NCBI GenBank assembly: GCA_964034945.1
Contig: OZ035962.1
Span: 68,400,274-68,464,273 of the forward strand
Length of the DNA: 64,000 nt
DNA from: Chrysopilus asiliformis
Taxonomy: Eukaryota; Arthropoda; Insecta; Diptera; Rhagionidae
Reading direction: 5' to 3'
The notes beneath the pieces were generated by a model that did no database searches, had not been told where the DNA came from, and saw nothing but the letters and a program-made list of their open reading frames with translations. Positions 29,863-41,215 of the stretch are shown piece by piece. How positions within the stretch are numbered: the first letter of the stretch is position 1; each line of letters starts with the position of its first letter. Both the position numbers and the translations under genes were made by a program.

Positions 29863-31410
29863 GAGGTTTTGTTATATGGAGTTTTCACTCTTTTAGTTTA
29901 AAAAATCGTTTAAAACCTGAAAAAGTTGAATAAAGTTTAAAAATTCGACCAAAAGTTTCCACCTTGTGTTCGAAATAAAACTGGGATAAATATATTTTTA
30001 ATTTTTAATGTTTTTTTTTCTTTTTAGTACATTTAGGCAAAAAAAATTCAGGCATTTGCATCTGTATTTAGAACAAGATCAATTCCTATAGTTATGAACA
30101 GTAGCTTAATGTATATCCCCTTTAATATGTCATATAAATTTACTACCTACTCAAAATGTTTTCCATCTGTGCCTAAAATTTCAGTTGTAATTTGATTTTA
30201 ATGATGTTGAAATGGGAAAATCAAATTATTAAAAGATTTCTAATGCAAAATTAAAAGAAAATTACAAGCATTTTGGTAAATTTGTATGAAGGTGGTTGTT
30301 AGCATGGACGTTGCCTCCGTCCAATTAAATTATTTTTCCAGATGGTGGCGAGGCGAAGGATAATTCAATCAGAATCCAAATGCCCCACAGACTTATAAAA
30401 TTTGTTCAATAACAGACGAGAGTAGGTTAAGCTCTGGGCGCGGTGTAATCACCTCTGGGAAATTCGTCGTTCGAGTTAAGAAATGGTCGAGAATCCTATA
30501 GAGCAAAAGTAAATTCCGCGTCCTTTCATACCGTTAGCGCTTATTAATCAAGAGCTTTCATCGTTGTCACCTGATTTAACGATTTTTGTTAATATATATA
30601 TCTATATATTTTTTTTGTTGCTGTTTACATGAATAAATTACTTTCAACTTGGAGAAATTTTTGTATTTGTATATAAAAAAGGGGTAAGAAATTCATTGCC
30701 CCATTTTGATAATTACCTAGAAGTACATTATTTGATTAATGCCAATGTAGACCTAATTATAAAAAGGAATTAGAAAAAGGAGTCAGATCTTTTCGCTGGT
30801 AGGGCATTATACTCCTAAATCCAAAATATTGAGCAGGAAAAGCCCACAGGAAAGGCAAAAAGAGGCTTACGAACTTATTATATTGTATTTATGTTAATGC
30901 GACCTTGTAGGACTTTTAAGACACTCGTTGACGGTCACTCATCTGGAAACGTACCTGTCGGAGAACTTTACCGAGAAAAGTGCAAACGCAACCCATATCA
31001 GTTCAAAGTTTGCGGAAAAGGTAGCCAAAACCAACAAAAAAGGCAAACGCACTTCGTGAGAAAGGTCTTAGAAATACGTTTTTTGTCTTGGTATTTTTGT
31101 TCAACATTTATTATGGTAAGAGTTTTGGTTTTCTAAAGCAACCAAATAAATGTGTTAGAAAAGGGTATTTTTCTGAATGTCTTCTATCCATTAATCTATG
31201 TAAGAATTTATTCGACACATGCCTGATTTTTTATGAATATGGGGATTTTAGTCTAACAGCAGGCTTGAATTGGCTAATTGTTGCCATCCGCCCATTTCTT
31301 ACGGTAGATACGTTCCTAAGGATGGCCGTGCAAAAACAAAAAAAAAATTGTGAAAATGTGAAAAATTCAGAAAACGTAAAACTGATTTTCGTGAAAATGT
31401 TCTTCTTTAA
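29863..31410. other. Unassigned stretch
   Basis: AT-rich with scattered short frames, none with a family motif. TTTTTTTTTCTTTTTAGTACA near 30011 is a half-site of the foldback-family core, without an inverted partner. Confidence 0.25.
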
Positions 31411-31892
31411 AGCGGCCCCTACACGTTCAATCTTGCAGTCAATCATGCTGTCACAGCAAAACGCTTTTTTGCACTAGACGCTCAATCATGCACGCAAGCA
31501 TTAGTTAATTCGAAACAGCCAAACCGACAGCACACAGTACAAATATGAATTTAAACAATTTTTGTCCTTAAATTTTTCGCTTTTCGTCATCCACAACTCA
31601 CTTCTTTGTCTATATAACTCGAAAAAGGATTCCCAAAAAACTTTGTCTTTTATATGCGACATCTATTCACTACTAAAAATTCCCCTGAAATGACGAAATG
31701 ATTGACAGCATCGCCATACACGTTCAAGCATGCTGTCATTCACAAAGCTCCCTTGAAAAATATCAAAATGATTTTGATATTGGTCAGCATGCTGTAAATC
31801 ATGGAATTTTGCATGACAGCATCACCATAGACGTTCAAAATGCTGTCACAGCATGCGATGATTGACTGCAAGATTGAACGTGTAGGGACCGC
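31411..31892. mobile_element. MITE with TTAA/TAA flanks, CCCCTACACGTTCAAT ends
   Basis: GCGGCCCCTACACGTTCA and, in reverse, GCGGTCCCTACACGTTCA are inverted, matching for about 40 bp (CTTGCAGTCAATCAT). TTAA flanks both sides. The interior repeats TAGACGTTCAA and GCATGCTGTCA, as if built from copies of its own end. Confidence 0.78.
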
Positions 31893-32022
31893 TTAACTAA
31901 TTTTTTTCGTACATATTCCAAAATAAACAATTACAAAAACTACGGTGGCGTTTTTACTTGTGTGAAAAATTTGCAAATTATATGAAATTCTGTCATTTGA
32001 GATCTCGATTAAATTGCGATTT

Positions 32023-32745
32023 TTTTATGGTCTGATGCCATTAAAATGACTCCGAAGGAGTATTCAGGCGGCGGGAGCCAAAGATCAAACTAGTCCGTGT
32101 TTCAGGCCCACGAACAGAAAAGTTCAAAATTTTCGAATTGAATTATTTTGCCCTGAGTTGGATTTGAATCACTGCTCGTTGGATTACAAGGCAAGCACTA
32201 ATGACGTTTTCGACTGGCAGATTCAGGGCAGATTCAGAGCACGCTCTACCCCAGTTTAGAGCAAGGTATTTCGAGCAGATCTCGAGTAGATTTCGAGCAC
32301 CTCTGCTTGGGAGTCGAGCATTTCTCAAAGAACAAGAAGAAGCATAAAACAAATTAAAATTAATTTTGATATATTCCCCTTAAGTTGACACTGCCCTAAT
32401 ATATTTCTGACCAAATGAAATTCTTCTTCACTAGATGAAGAAGAATCCAAGAAATCAAAATCATAAATATCTTCCATTTACGATTCCACACGATTTTGTT
32501 AGCCTTAACCTCAAAAGAGCAACACAAATCTGACTACATTAGGCAGATCACAAAATTGCTCGAAAAATGCTATTTTAGTGCTCGCATACGGAGTACTTGC
32601 GTCACTCGAACACGTAACTCTTTTTCGAGCGATCACAAAATCTCAGTCGAACACAAGATCTCAGAGTGAGCAAATTTAGAGCAACTTCAGAGCAAAAAGA
32701 GCATGCCAGTCGAAAACGCCATAAGCTAACTGAGCCATCCACGCC
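32023..32745 (-). repeat. tRNA-derived SINE, interrupted by a MITE
   Basis: Reading the minus strand from 32745: GGCGTGGATGGCTCAGTTAG (A box) runs to 32725, then jumps over the MITE to 32198 and continues GTGCTTGCCTTGTAATCC (anticodon arm, TGT as in tRNA-Thr) and GTGATTCAAATCC (B box). Joined at one TAA the head is the length of a tRNA. A non-tRNA body with CTCCTTCGGAG follows, toward about 32023. Not a functional tRNA gene. Confidence 0.68.
32202..32721. mobile_element. Harbinger-like MITE in the SINE, TAA duplication
   Basis: TGACGTTTTCGACTGGCA and, in reverse, TGGCGTTTTCGACTGGCA are the ends, flanked by TAA at 32199-32201 and 32722-32724. Subterminal repeats of GAGCA / TCGAGCA fill both sides. 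No coding. Confidence 0.82.
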
Positions 32746-32974
32746 AATAGTGATAGTTGCCGCTTGATGTTAACGACATCATAGGTCTAGATTGCTATCA
32801 CGGCCTCTGCTGTTGATGGGTTGCAACGTAAAAACATTACAAATGTTGTAATTCATTCATGGTTCGCAATCCTGTAGGGGCGAAGCAGGGAAGAATTTGT
32901 TATGAAACCTCACCTCAATTGAAGAGTCCCAGGCAGGGATCTCACCCCAAAAGTGAAAAGCGGAGTGTTGCTGA

Positions 32975-33632
32975 CAGGGTTGGGACTTTAGTCCCTATGT
33001 ACTAGATCTAGTACCTTTTTGACTCATTTAGTACCCTAGTACCACAGTCCATGAATCTGGTACCTTTTCATGGTTTATATAAAATATGATTTTATCTGAA
33101 TTTATAGCTCCCTTTAAAAAGACATCACTTTTCTATGTATTAGAAAAAAAAGTACTTTTTTAAATGATCCCGCCACAACTCTTTAATTAAAGACTACTGA
33201 ATTCGTCTTATTAAGGGAGATATGAAAATCAATCGTAGGCCATGGAAATATGATTTATATTAGCAATAGCTCAAAATACTTCTCGAAATTTAAGTTTTTA
33301 GATGGAGTTTATACAAAAATTTAAAGTTGAAATAAAGGCGAAAATTTAAAATAATACATCTAGACAATTTTTATTGGTTTTTAGGAGTTTTTCTAGAGTA
33401 TTTTTTGGCCAAGAACGGTTATATTTACAGCGCAAAAGTCAATGCATATGGGTTAAGGACTTTTTTTCTACAATTACGAGATTCAGATTTTTCTTGACTC
33501 CTATGTAATAAGCATGAAAAACGATTTTGGTTGCACGATAGTTAAAAAATAATCTAGTACCACATTATCTCAATCTAGTACCCTTTTTGGGCAAAAATAG
33601 TACCTTTTACACATCCTCAAGTCCCAACCCTG
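32975..33632. mobile_element. hAT MITE with exact 8-bp duplication
   Basis: CAGGGTTGGGACTT at both ends (inverted), with GTTGCTGA on both sides (32967-32974, 33633-33640). Subterminal repeats are TAGTACC / GGTACTA. AT-rich interior without coding. Confidence 0.9.
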
Positions 33633-33878
33633 GTTGCTGATCGAAAAATAGTAGTGTCAGAGGGATTTCAGTAGTGTCAACTTTTTTAACAGTCATTTAG
33701 AGTTTTATTGAGACCACACATTTTGAATGTTACCGTCTAATGTTTTATTGCATATCATATGAGTACATTTTTATATTAGTACAAAAATCAAATTAATTTT
33801 TTTTAATTTAAATTAAAGGAAGGAATTAAGTATTATATGTCCCTTTTGTTCAAGAATTGAGTGCGTTTATATTTTAGA

Positions 33879-36800
33879 CTAGCAGACCCTACGAATGCCA
33901 GCTTAAAGTTTTTTGTATAAATTTTAGAATGCAAAAAAAACCATAAATAATTTAAAAACTTTTGGGAAAAAATATTATTCTTACAGGACCTTGCGTTTCG
34001 AATTTTGAAATTTCAACAACAGATTCGTGATAAGCAACCATGAAAACCTCCTAAAGCCAGTTTTTGCGAGAAAAATTGGAAAAAGGATATTTGCGTTATC
34101 CTTACAGGACCTTCCGTTTAGACTTTTTAAAAACTATTACCGGATGCGTGATCAGCGACCCCGAAAATCCCATAATGCCAATTTTTCCGGGGAAATTTTG
34201 GAAAAAGAATATTTTCGTTATCCTGACAGGACCTTCCGTTTCGATTTTTAAAAATCCCACTGCAGAGCTGTGATCAGCGAGCTCAGAAACCCCCTAATGC
34301 AATATTTCCTGCAACAAATGGGAAAAAGATACTTCCGTTACCCTTACAGGACCTTCCGTTTCGAGTTTTGAAAATCTAACACCGGATCCGTCATCAGCGA
34401 ACCCAAAAACCCCATAATGCAATTTTTTTCTCGGATAAAATGAGAAGGATACTTCGTTATCCTTACAGGTCTTTCCGTTTCGAACTTTGAAATTCCAACA
34501 CCGGATTCGTGATCAGCGACCCCAAAAACCCCATAATGGCAATTTTCCCGGGGAAAAATGGGAAAAAGGATATTTGCGTTATCCTTACAGGACCTTCCCT
34601 TTAGCATTTGAAAAATCGAACACCGGATTCGCGATCATAGACCTCGAAAATCCCTTAGTGGCAATTGCATCAAGAAAAATTGGAAAAAAGACATTTGCGT
34701 TAATCTTGCAGGACTTTTCGGTTAGAATTTTGAAATTCCAACACCGGATTCGTGATCATTTTCCGGGGAAAAATGGGAAAAAGGATATTTTCATTATCCT
34801 TACAGGACCTTCCTTTTCGAATTTTGAAAATATAATACCGGATTCGTGATCAGCGCCCCCAAAAACCCCCTTATACCGATTTTCCGAGGAAAAACGGAAA
34901 GAGGATATTTATCCTTACAGGACTTTTCGTTTCGAAATTTGAAAATCTTATATCGGATTCGTGATCAGCGATCCCAAACATAAAGCCAATTTTCCCGGGG
35001 AATAACGGGAAAAAGGATATTTCCGTTATCCTTTCAGGACCTTCCATTTAGAATTTTAAAAATCTAACACCGGATTCGCGGTCAGCGACCCCGGAAACCT
35101 TATGCCGATTTTTCCCTGGAAAAACGCGAAAAAGGATATTTGCGTTATCCTTACAGGACTTTCCGTTTCGAATTTTAAAAATCTAACACCGGATTCGCGG
35201 TCAGCGACCCCGGAAACCTTATGCCGATTTTTCCCAGGAAAAACGGGAAAAAGGATATTTGCGTTATCCTTACAGGACCTTCCGTTTAGAATTTTGAAAA
35301 TCTAATACCGGATTCGTGATCAGCGCCCCAAAAACCCCCTTATACCGATTTTTCCGAGGAAGAACGGGAAAAAGGATATTTATCCTTACAGGACCCTCCG
35401 TTTCGAATTTTGAAATTCCAACACCGGATTCGTGATTAGCGACCCCAAAAACCCCCTTATGCCGATTTTTCCCAGGAAAAACGGGAAAAAGGATATTTGC
35501 GTTATATTTACAGGACCTTCCGTTTCGAATTTTGAAAATATAATACCGGATTCGTGATCAGCGCCCCCAAAAACCCCCTTATACAGATTTTTCCGAGGAA
35601 GAACGGGAAACAGGATATTTATCCTTACAGGACTTTTCGTTTCGAATTTTGAAAATCTAATATCGGATTCGTGATCAGCGCGCCAAAAACCCCCTTATAC
35701 CGATTTTCCGAGGAAAAACGGGAAAAAGGATATTTATCCTTACAGGACCTTTCGTTTCGAATTTTGAAAATCTAATATCGGATTCGTGATCAGCAACCCC
35801 AAAAACCCCATAATACCAATTTTTCCGGCGAAAAATCGGAAAAAGGATATTTGTATTATCCTTACAGGACCTTCCGTTTCGAACTTTGAAAATCTAATAT
35901 CGAATTCGTGATCAGCGACCCCAAAAACCCCATAATGGCAATTTTTCCGGGGAAAAATGGGAAAAAGGATATTTTCATTATCCTTACAGGACCTTCCGTT
36001 TCGAATTTTGAAAATCTAATACCGGATTCGTGATCAGCGACCCCAAAAACCCTAAAATGCAAATTTTTCCGGGGAAAAATGGGAAAAAGGATATTTTCAT
36101 TATCCTTACAGGACCTTCCGTTTCGAATTTTGAAAATCTAATACCGGATTCGTGATCAGCGACCCCAAAAACCCTATAATGCAAATTTTTCTAGGGAAAA
36201 ATGGGAAAAAGGATATTTTCATTATCCTTACAGGACCTTCCGTTTCGAATTTTGAAAATCTAATACCGGATTCGTGATCAGCGACCCCAAAAACCCTATA
36301 ATGCAAATTTTTCCGGGGCAAAATGATAAAAAGGATATTTTCATTATCCTTACAGGACCTTCCGTTTCGAATTTTGAAAATCTAATACCGGATTCGTGAT
36401 CAGCGACCCCAAAAACCCCATAATGCAAATTTTTCCGGGGAGAAATGGGAAAAAGGATATTTTCATTATCCTTACAGGACCTTCCGTTTCGAATTTTGAA
36501 AATCTAATACCGGATTCGTGATCAGCGACCCCAAAAACCCTATAATGTAAATTTTTCCGGGGAGAAATGGGAAAAAGGATATTTTCATTATCCTTACAGG
36601 ACCTTCCGTTTAGAATTTTGAAAATCTAATACCGGATTCGTGATCAGCGACCCCAAAAACCCCATAATGCAAATTTTTCCGGGGAGAAATGGGAAAAAGG
36701 ATATTTTCATTATCCTTACAGGACCTTCCGTTTAGAATTTTGAAAATCTAATACCGGATTCGTGATCAGCGACTCCAAAAACCCTATAATGCAAATTTTT

Positions 36801-37011
36801 CCGGGGAAAAATGGGAAAAAGGATATTTTCATTATCCTTACAGGACCTTCCGTTTCGAATTTTGAAAATCTACATAGCTAAAAACCTGCTCCTGGCAACG
36901 CAGATGATTTTGCAAAAAACCGCGTAAAAATCGGTCCAGTCGTTTTTGAGTTTTGTAATCTCAAACAAACAGACAAACAGACAGACAAACATCCATTTTT
37001 ATATATATAGA
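33879..37011 (-). mobile_element. Helitron enlarged by a 122-bp minisatellite
   Basis: Read on the minus strand, it begins TCTATATATATAAAAATG at 37011 after A and ends GTAGGGTCTGCTAG at 33879 before T: Helitron termini and AT target. Both ends are nearly identical to the 390-bp copy at 20678-21067. The difference is the interior, which holds about 23 tandem units. No Rep/helicase gene, so it is non-autonomous. Confidence 0.85.
33985..36880 (-). repeat. Minisatellite, 122-bp unit, about 23 copies
   Basis: GGACCTTCCGTTT recurs every 122 bp over most of the array. Each unit holds an ATTATCCTTACAGGACC block, CGGATTCGTGATCAGCGACC and TTTTTCCGGGG. Units between 35860 and 36880 are nearly identical and exactly 122 bp; those at 33985-35860 are more diverged, with some shortened to about 115 bp. 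Homogenisation is therefore recent at the Helitron 5' side. Repeating frames of about 66 codons on the minus strand are artefacts of the array. Confidence 0.95.
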
Positions 37012-37212
37012 TAAAGAATCTGAATGATTACATATTACATATTTTTTAATTTTCCCCAGATAAATGAACTTTTCGAATCTAGAAATTAACTTTCTTTGTA
37101 GCACGTTTTTTATAGGGCGAAAAAGGTAGTGTTTTGAGTTTTTCAGTAGTGTAAGTAGTGTTAGGTCAAATTATGTTGAAATAGTAGTGTAAACGGGATC
37201 CCTGCTCCCAGG

Positions 37213-38116
37213 CTCTTCGAGAGCTGTAGCGCCCAGGAAGATGATGAAAATGACACTGCAGACATACTTTTTTCAAGCATTTTTCCCTCAAGATATCAAA
37301 ATCTGACAAATGTTCCCTCCACGGGGTTTTCAATTGTGGACCTTGGAAAAATCGCAAATTATATCTAATCGAGATGAGGTTTTAAGCGTTAAATGCATCG
37401 TCTAGCGAATATATCGAAATTATATTAATATTAACCCTTTGACGACCACAGGCAAGTATGCTTGCCCAAGAGCTTTCAGTACTTAAAATCGTCCAGTTAA
37501 GAGATAGAGCAAAGGTATTAAAAGGTTTTTTGTAGAGGATAGATAGGGCAATATAATTGTATGTGGCGGGAATTCTATGCCGGTTCCCCTGTGCCCCTAT
37601 GATCCTAAATGAAAATTAAAATGATTTAACAAGGTTTTTTATTGCTCTTCCAGAAATTTTGGTATAATGGACTTAGAACGATTTCACTCTTAGCCGACGA
37701 TATCTGTACTTGCGATTGCTTCGACGTCTACCACATGCACAACTAATTAAATTCAGTTTGTTCAAATTCAAAAATAAATACGTACATGAATTATATATAA
37801 GAATGTTGTCTTTCAATTTTAATTTTCGAGATAAAAAAAATGAGGGGCAAGAAGGGGGTCTAGGGCCACCATTTTTTGTGGCATAACTATTATCAGGTTA
37901 CAGATCATGAAAATGAAAAAAAAAATCAAAATCCCTTCGGCCGAAAATGTATGGTAAAGTTTTAAGAAAACAAAAATTTCAAATCATGTAAAAAATGTAA
38001 ACCGTCTAAAACGGGGATGGAAATTCAAAAAAAAACCGTGTCATTTCGAAATCGTGCAAAAAAATCGTTTAAACTAGGGGATGGGTGTATTTATGAAACT
38101 GGACATAAGTTATTTT
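37213..38116. other. LINE 3' remnant and unassigned repeats
   Basis: The first 50 bases continue a LINE-like tail. TTAACCCTTTGACGACCAC at 37431 looks like a single piggyBac-type end followed by the palindrome CAAGTATGCTTG. 37620-37705 (GATTTAACAAGG ... TAGCCGACGATATC) matches the hairpin arms at 62581-62830. No gene. Confidence 0.35.
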
Positions 38117-38650
38117 TATACCCGTATGGTGAAATCAAAGGGTATATTAACTTTGCCTTACCGTTTGTAACGCCAAGATCCCGTCATCACACACAAAAAT
38201 GAATTACACCAGTGTGTTTAGAATGATAAAAATAACTAATTTTTGCGTGTCCGTCTGTACGTCAGTCCGTCTGTCTGTGGCGCGGATTGCGGGCGCACGG
38301 ATTGAGCTACAGACTTAAAATTTTGTGCAGCATTTTTCGTAAAATGCGAGGCTAAGTTCAATCATGGACAAATGGACAAAAATGGTACCCCCCATACAAA
38401 CGAAAATGTTTTTTGTGAATATCTCAAAAACTGTGTATCTTATCAAAAAAGTGCGAGAACAAAAGATATTTAGGATATGATTCTGCATAAAACTCCCATA
38501 CATCAAAATCCGATTGGAATAAATTTTAAAAAATCTTATTGGAAAGTTTGACTTTGAAGTGGAATTTTGATACAACTGTCCGCCGTTCACTTAAATCACC
38601 ATACGGGTTTTCAATAATTGCCAGATTGGCAATTATAGCTTTTGTTATGT
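38117..38650 (+). repeat. ACCCGTATGGTGAAA repeat family, copy 1
   Basis: About 530 bp from TACCCGTATGGTGAAATC to ATTATAGCTTTTGTTATG. Shared blocks include CTTTGCCTTACCGTTTG, GGCGCGGATTGCGGGCGCA and ACTCCCATACATCAAAATC. Copies lie at 47700-48003, 48004-48780, 55516-56101 (inverted) and a diverged one at 58122-58610. The end carries the palindrome ATTGCCAGATTGGCAAT. Non-coding; class unknown. Confidence 0.8.
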
Positions 38651-38717
38651 TTCAATACTCATGTCGCCCTACGCTTAAAGTACTTTTTTGAAATTACTTT
38701 GAAACATACATTTTAAA

Positions 38718-39393
38718 CGAGATTTTACTGGAAGCCCAGTAAAAAAAGGCAACGACGATGACGTACAGTACATTTTACTGTTCTCACCCAGTAAATAAAA
38801 TTTACTGTTCCTCCCAGTAAATATTGGATTGTATTCCCAGTAAAATTCTCATGCTGGAAAACTGGAAAGAACTGGAATAACAGTAATTTTTATGGGAATC
38901 CTCGTAAAATTTACTGGGTTCACAGTAAAATTTTAAAAACCTCTCAAATGCTTTTTGAAATATTTGAAGCATTTGAATGGTTTTGGTAACATTTTTTTTA
39001 TTTTCAAATTTAATTTTTATTTGTTATTAAATATTTTTTTTTGTTAACAATATTTTATTTTACCATGAGAATGTTGTGTTGAAAAATCTCTTACCACTGT
39101 CGAGGTGTTCGAACCGGAGACCTCTGCTTTGGTCGGCAACTTCACTTACCGCTAGACTATAGACGCAAATTAAGAAATGGATTCTAAATATGAGTAACCT
39201 TTACTGGGGTGAAACGATGACAAAATTACTGGGATGAAACAGTAAAATGTCATATTTTTTTTGGGAAATGGGAAAAATATTAAATACTGGAACGAAATCA
39301 GTGAAAAAAAGAATATTTACTGTTTTCCCCAGTAAAATCCCAGTAAAATTTCGCTGGGAAATTTACTGGGAAAATAGGGTCTGGTTTAGAGTG
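38718..39393 (-). mobile_element. CCCAGTAAA-rich TIR element, copy B
   Basis: The inverse orientation of copy A (27777-28560), ending TGGTTTAGAGTG before TA. It is rich in CCCAGTAAA / TTTACTGGG. It keeps a recognisable tRNA-like core at 39098-39172. Confidence 0.62.
39098..39172 (-). repeat. tRNA-like SINE head within copy B
   Basis: On the minus strand TATAGTCTAGCGGTAAG (A box), an anticodon-arm-like segment and CCGGTTCGAACACC (B box) occur at tRNA spacing. The end stems do not pair well, so it is a tRNA-derived repeat and not a gene. Confidence 0.6.
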
Positions 39394-39545
39394 TATCGCG
39401 CAAACAAAATAGCGTGGATAACCGGCGAGTTATGTAATGAATGAATAAACTTATTAAATGCTGATATGGGGAAAATGCAGTGAAGAATTCTTTTTTTCAT
39501 AGACAACCCACAACTGATATTAACAGCCTTATTCTAGCTACGGTC

Positions 39546-40214
39546 CAGCGCCGGCTCTATGGTTCTATGCGCCCTATGCAAGTTTTTTTTGCGCCCTTTT
39601 TGTTTGAATTTAAAAAAAAGTGTACATATGGGAGATAAGTAAATAAATTTAAAGGCACAAAACGTTTTATGTAAAATAATTCATACAAATAAAATAATTA
39701 CAAGTTCAAAGAATTATAATAGTTCAACATAAAGTATAAAAAAAGTTAACAATTTTATTTATTTAAGTTTCTAAAATTTTACTTTTCTTGCTTTTAAGTT
39801 TGCGAATTCTTCAATTATTTCATTATTGTCGATTTTTTCACAAATATCTCTTTCAATTGCTATCATCGATAGCCCTACCAATCGCTCCTGCGAAATACTT
39901 GATGTCAGATAATTTTTAATAATTTTTAATTTCGAAAATGATCTCTCACCACTTGCAACAGTTACGTTCACGAATATATTTTCTAGCAAATTCGAATAAA
40001 ATATAGAACACAAAAAATATTTGAATTTGTATTTAGAGTTTTCAAATATTTTTTTAAATAAATTAAACACAGAAATTTTTTTTGAAAAATTTTTGTTTAC
40101 ACAAATATAAAAAATGGAAAATATATAATTATTTAAATCGAAAGAGGAAATGCGCCCTTTAGATCGGCGCCCCCATGCCTTGCATGGTCTGCATATTAGG
40201 TTGAGCCGGGCCTG
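39546..40214 (-). mobile_element. hAT internal-deletion element with exact 8-bp duplication
   Basis: Ends CAGCGCCGGCTC and, in reverse, CAGGCCCGGCTC; the octamer CTACGGTC sits on both sides (39538-39545, 40215-40222). The 669-bp body retains only the C-terminal transposase dimerisation segment. Confidence 0.9.
39771..40070 (-). pseudogene. hAT transposase C-terminal dimerisation domain
   Basis: A 99-codon minus-strand frame with VASGERSFSKLKIIKNYL, then SQERLVGLSMIAIE, the hallmark of hAT C-terminal dimerisation regions (zinc-finger MYM / general transcription factor II-I repeat-like hAT group). The BED finger and the catalytic RNase-H-like core are absent. The upstream Met is fortuitous; this is the tail of a longer gene left after internal deletion. 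Confidence 0.88.
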
Positions 40215-40310
40215 CTACGGTCACTAGTCACAACTCGGTCACAAGAGCCTCAAATTCTATGAACTTGTGACTTGTGACTTAAGTATCACAACGCCAGAAT
40301 ACGGCTGTAA

Positions 40311-41213
40311 AGTAGAGTTCTTGCCTGCCCACACAATTTCTAACCTCCAACATTTAGATGAGGATTATGTCTTTGCAGCTTGAAAACGCAGTGGCCAAAA
40401 CCCGCACGCAAGGCTAACGCCACCAAAACTTTATGGATTTTTTTTTAAATTGAATTTTTGATGATGCATACATGTCCGTATAGTACGTATTTTCATTTGC
40501 GTAAAAAAATCTCGTTAATTCGTATTTTTCTTTTTTCACTTTCGATAGTTCGTAATCCCAGATAATTCGTATTTTTTCGTCGATCCGACGAATTATTGGG
40601 ATTTTACTGTATCTAAAAAAATATGTTTACGATTTCTTATCATACGATAAATTGATTATGTGAAAGTTTTTAAACATTCAAGCGTTTTTTGGAACACCAG
40701 CCTTATTCATAAATGTGTTTGATCGTTACACAAAAGTGTTAGTTCTTTTCTGTTATTGTCCCTTTTTCATTCCTCAAGGCTTCAAAAAAGGCAGTATTAA
40801 AAGTTTTGTTGTGGTTTTTTTTCATTTATTTTCGCTTCCGGTCATTTTGGCACATCTAATGTGCTCCCAGGTAAATGTCAGAAAAAGTTTTCCATTTCCT
40901 CTTTTTTCTTTGTACAAAGGAACCTTTACTGCTGCCCAGAAAGTTTAAAAGATGTTTCACCTTTATCATAAAATATGTGTGTACTCCGGGAAATTCTCTC
41001 CACGTTAGGGAGCTGTTTTTGGAATCAAGTAAAATTAATTTTAATTTTATTAGAAACTTTTTAAATTTTTGTAGCACTTTTCGTATGTGGCGGGAATGTT
41101 CAAAGGATTTTACTTTCACTTACATTTGTGTTAAACGGCTGACAAATTAATACTCTCTTTACTGCATAAGCTTGTTTATAAAATAATGGTTTGCAGAAAG
41201 TATATATATATAT
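40311..41213. other. Unassigned stretch with one pogo-like end
   Basis: The segment near 40480-40609 ends GGGATTTTACTG before TA and repeats AATTCGTA, resembling a pogo/Tigger terminus read in reverse. No opposite end is found. Elsewhere no gene is recognised; overlapping frames at 40700-41150 lack motifs. Confidence 0.35.
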
Positions 41214-41215
41214 TA

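Larger units (their letters stand above)
32934..37204. mobile_element. hAT-type element holding two further insertions
   Basis: CAGGGATC (left) and GATCCCTG (right) are the ends; the flanking octamers GTCCCAGG (32926-32933) and CTCCCAGG (37205-37212) match at 7 of 8 positions. Its own sequence, about 480 bp, repeats TAGTAGTGT and CAGTAGTGT. It contains a hAT MITE (32975-33632) and a Helitron (33879-37011). The outer flanks join into a LINE-like 3' end (GAGCTGTAGCGCCCAGG, then GAAGATGATGAAAATG). Confidence 0.7.
39524..40307. mobile_element. Harbinger-like MITE copy 1 (CAGCCTTATTCT), TAA duplication
   Basis: CAGCCTTATTCTAGC and, in reverse, CAGCCGTATTCTGGC, flanked by TAA (39521-39523, 40308-40310). 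Only about 107 bp of the MITE is its own; the rest is a hAT insertion. It shares TCACTAGTCACAACTCG with copy 2 at 57494. Confidence 0.82.

Noticed and set aside
32150..32745. tRNA-Thr gene with a long intron
   Set aside because: The gap has TIRs and a TAA duplication, so it is a MITE insertion in a SINE.
33985..36880. CRISPR-like regular array or repeated 66-codon genes
   Set aside because: The unit is directly tandem with no unique spacers, and the repeated frames are created by the 122-bp period. It lies inside Helitron termini in a eukaryotic context.
39098..39172. Functional tRNA gene
   Set aside because: A and B boxes are visible but the acceptor stem does not pair and the block sits in a repeated element.
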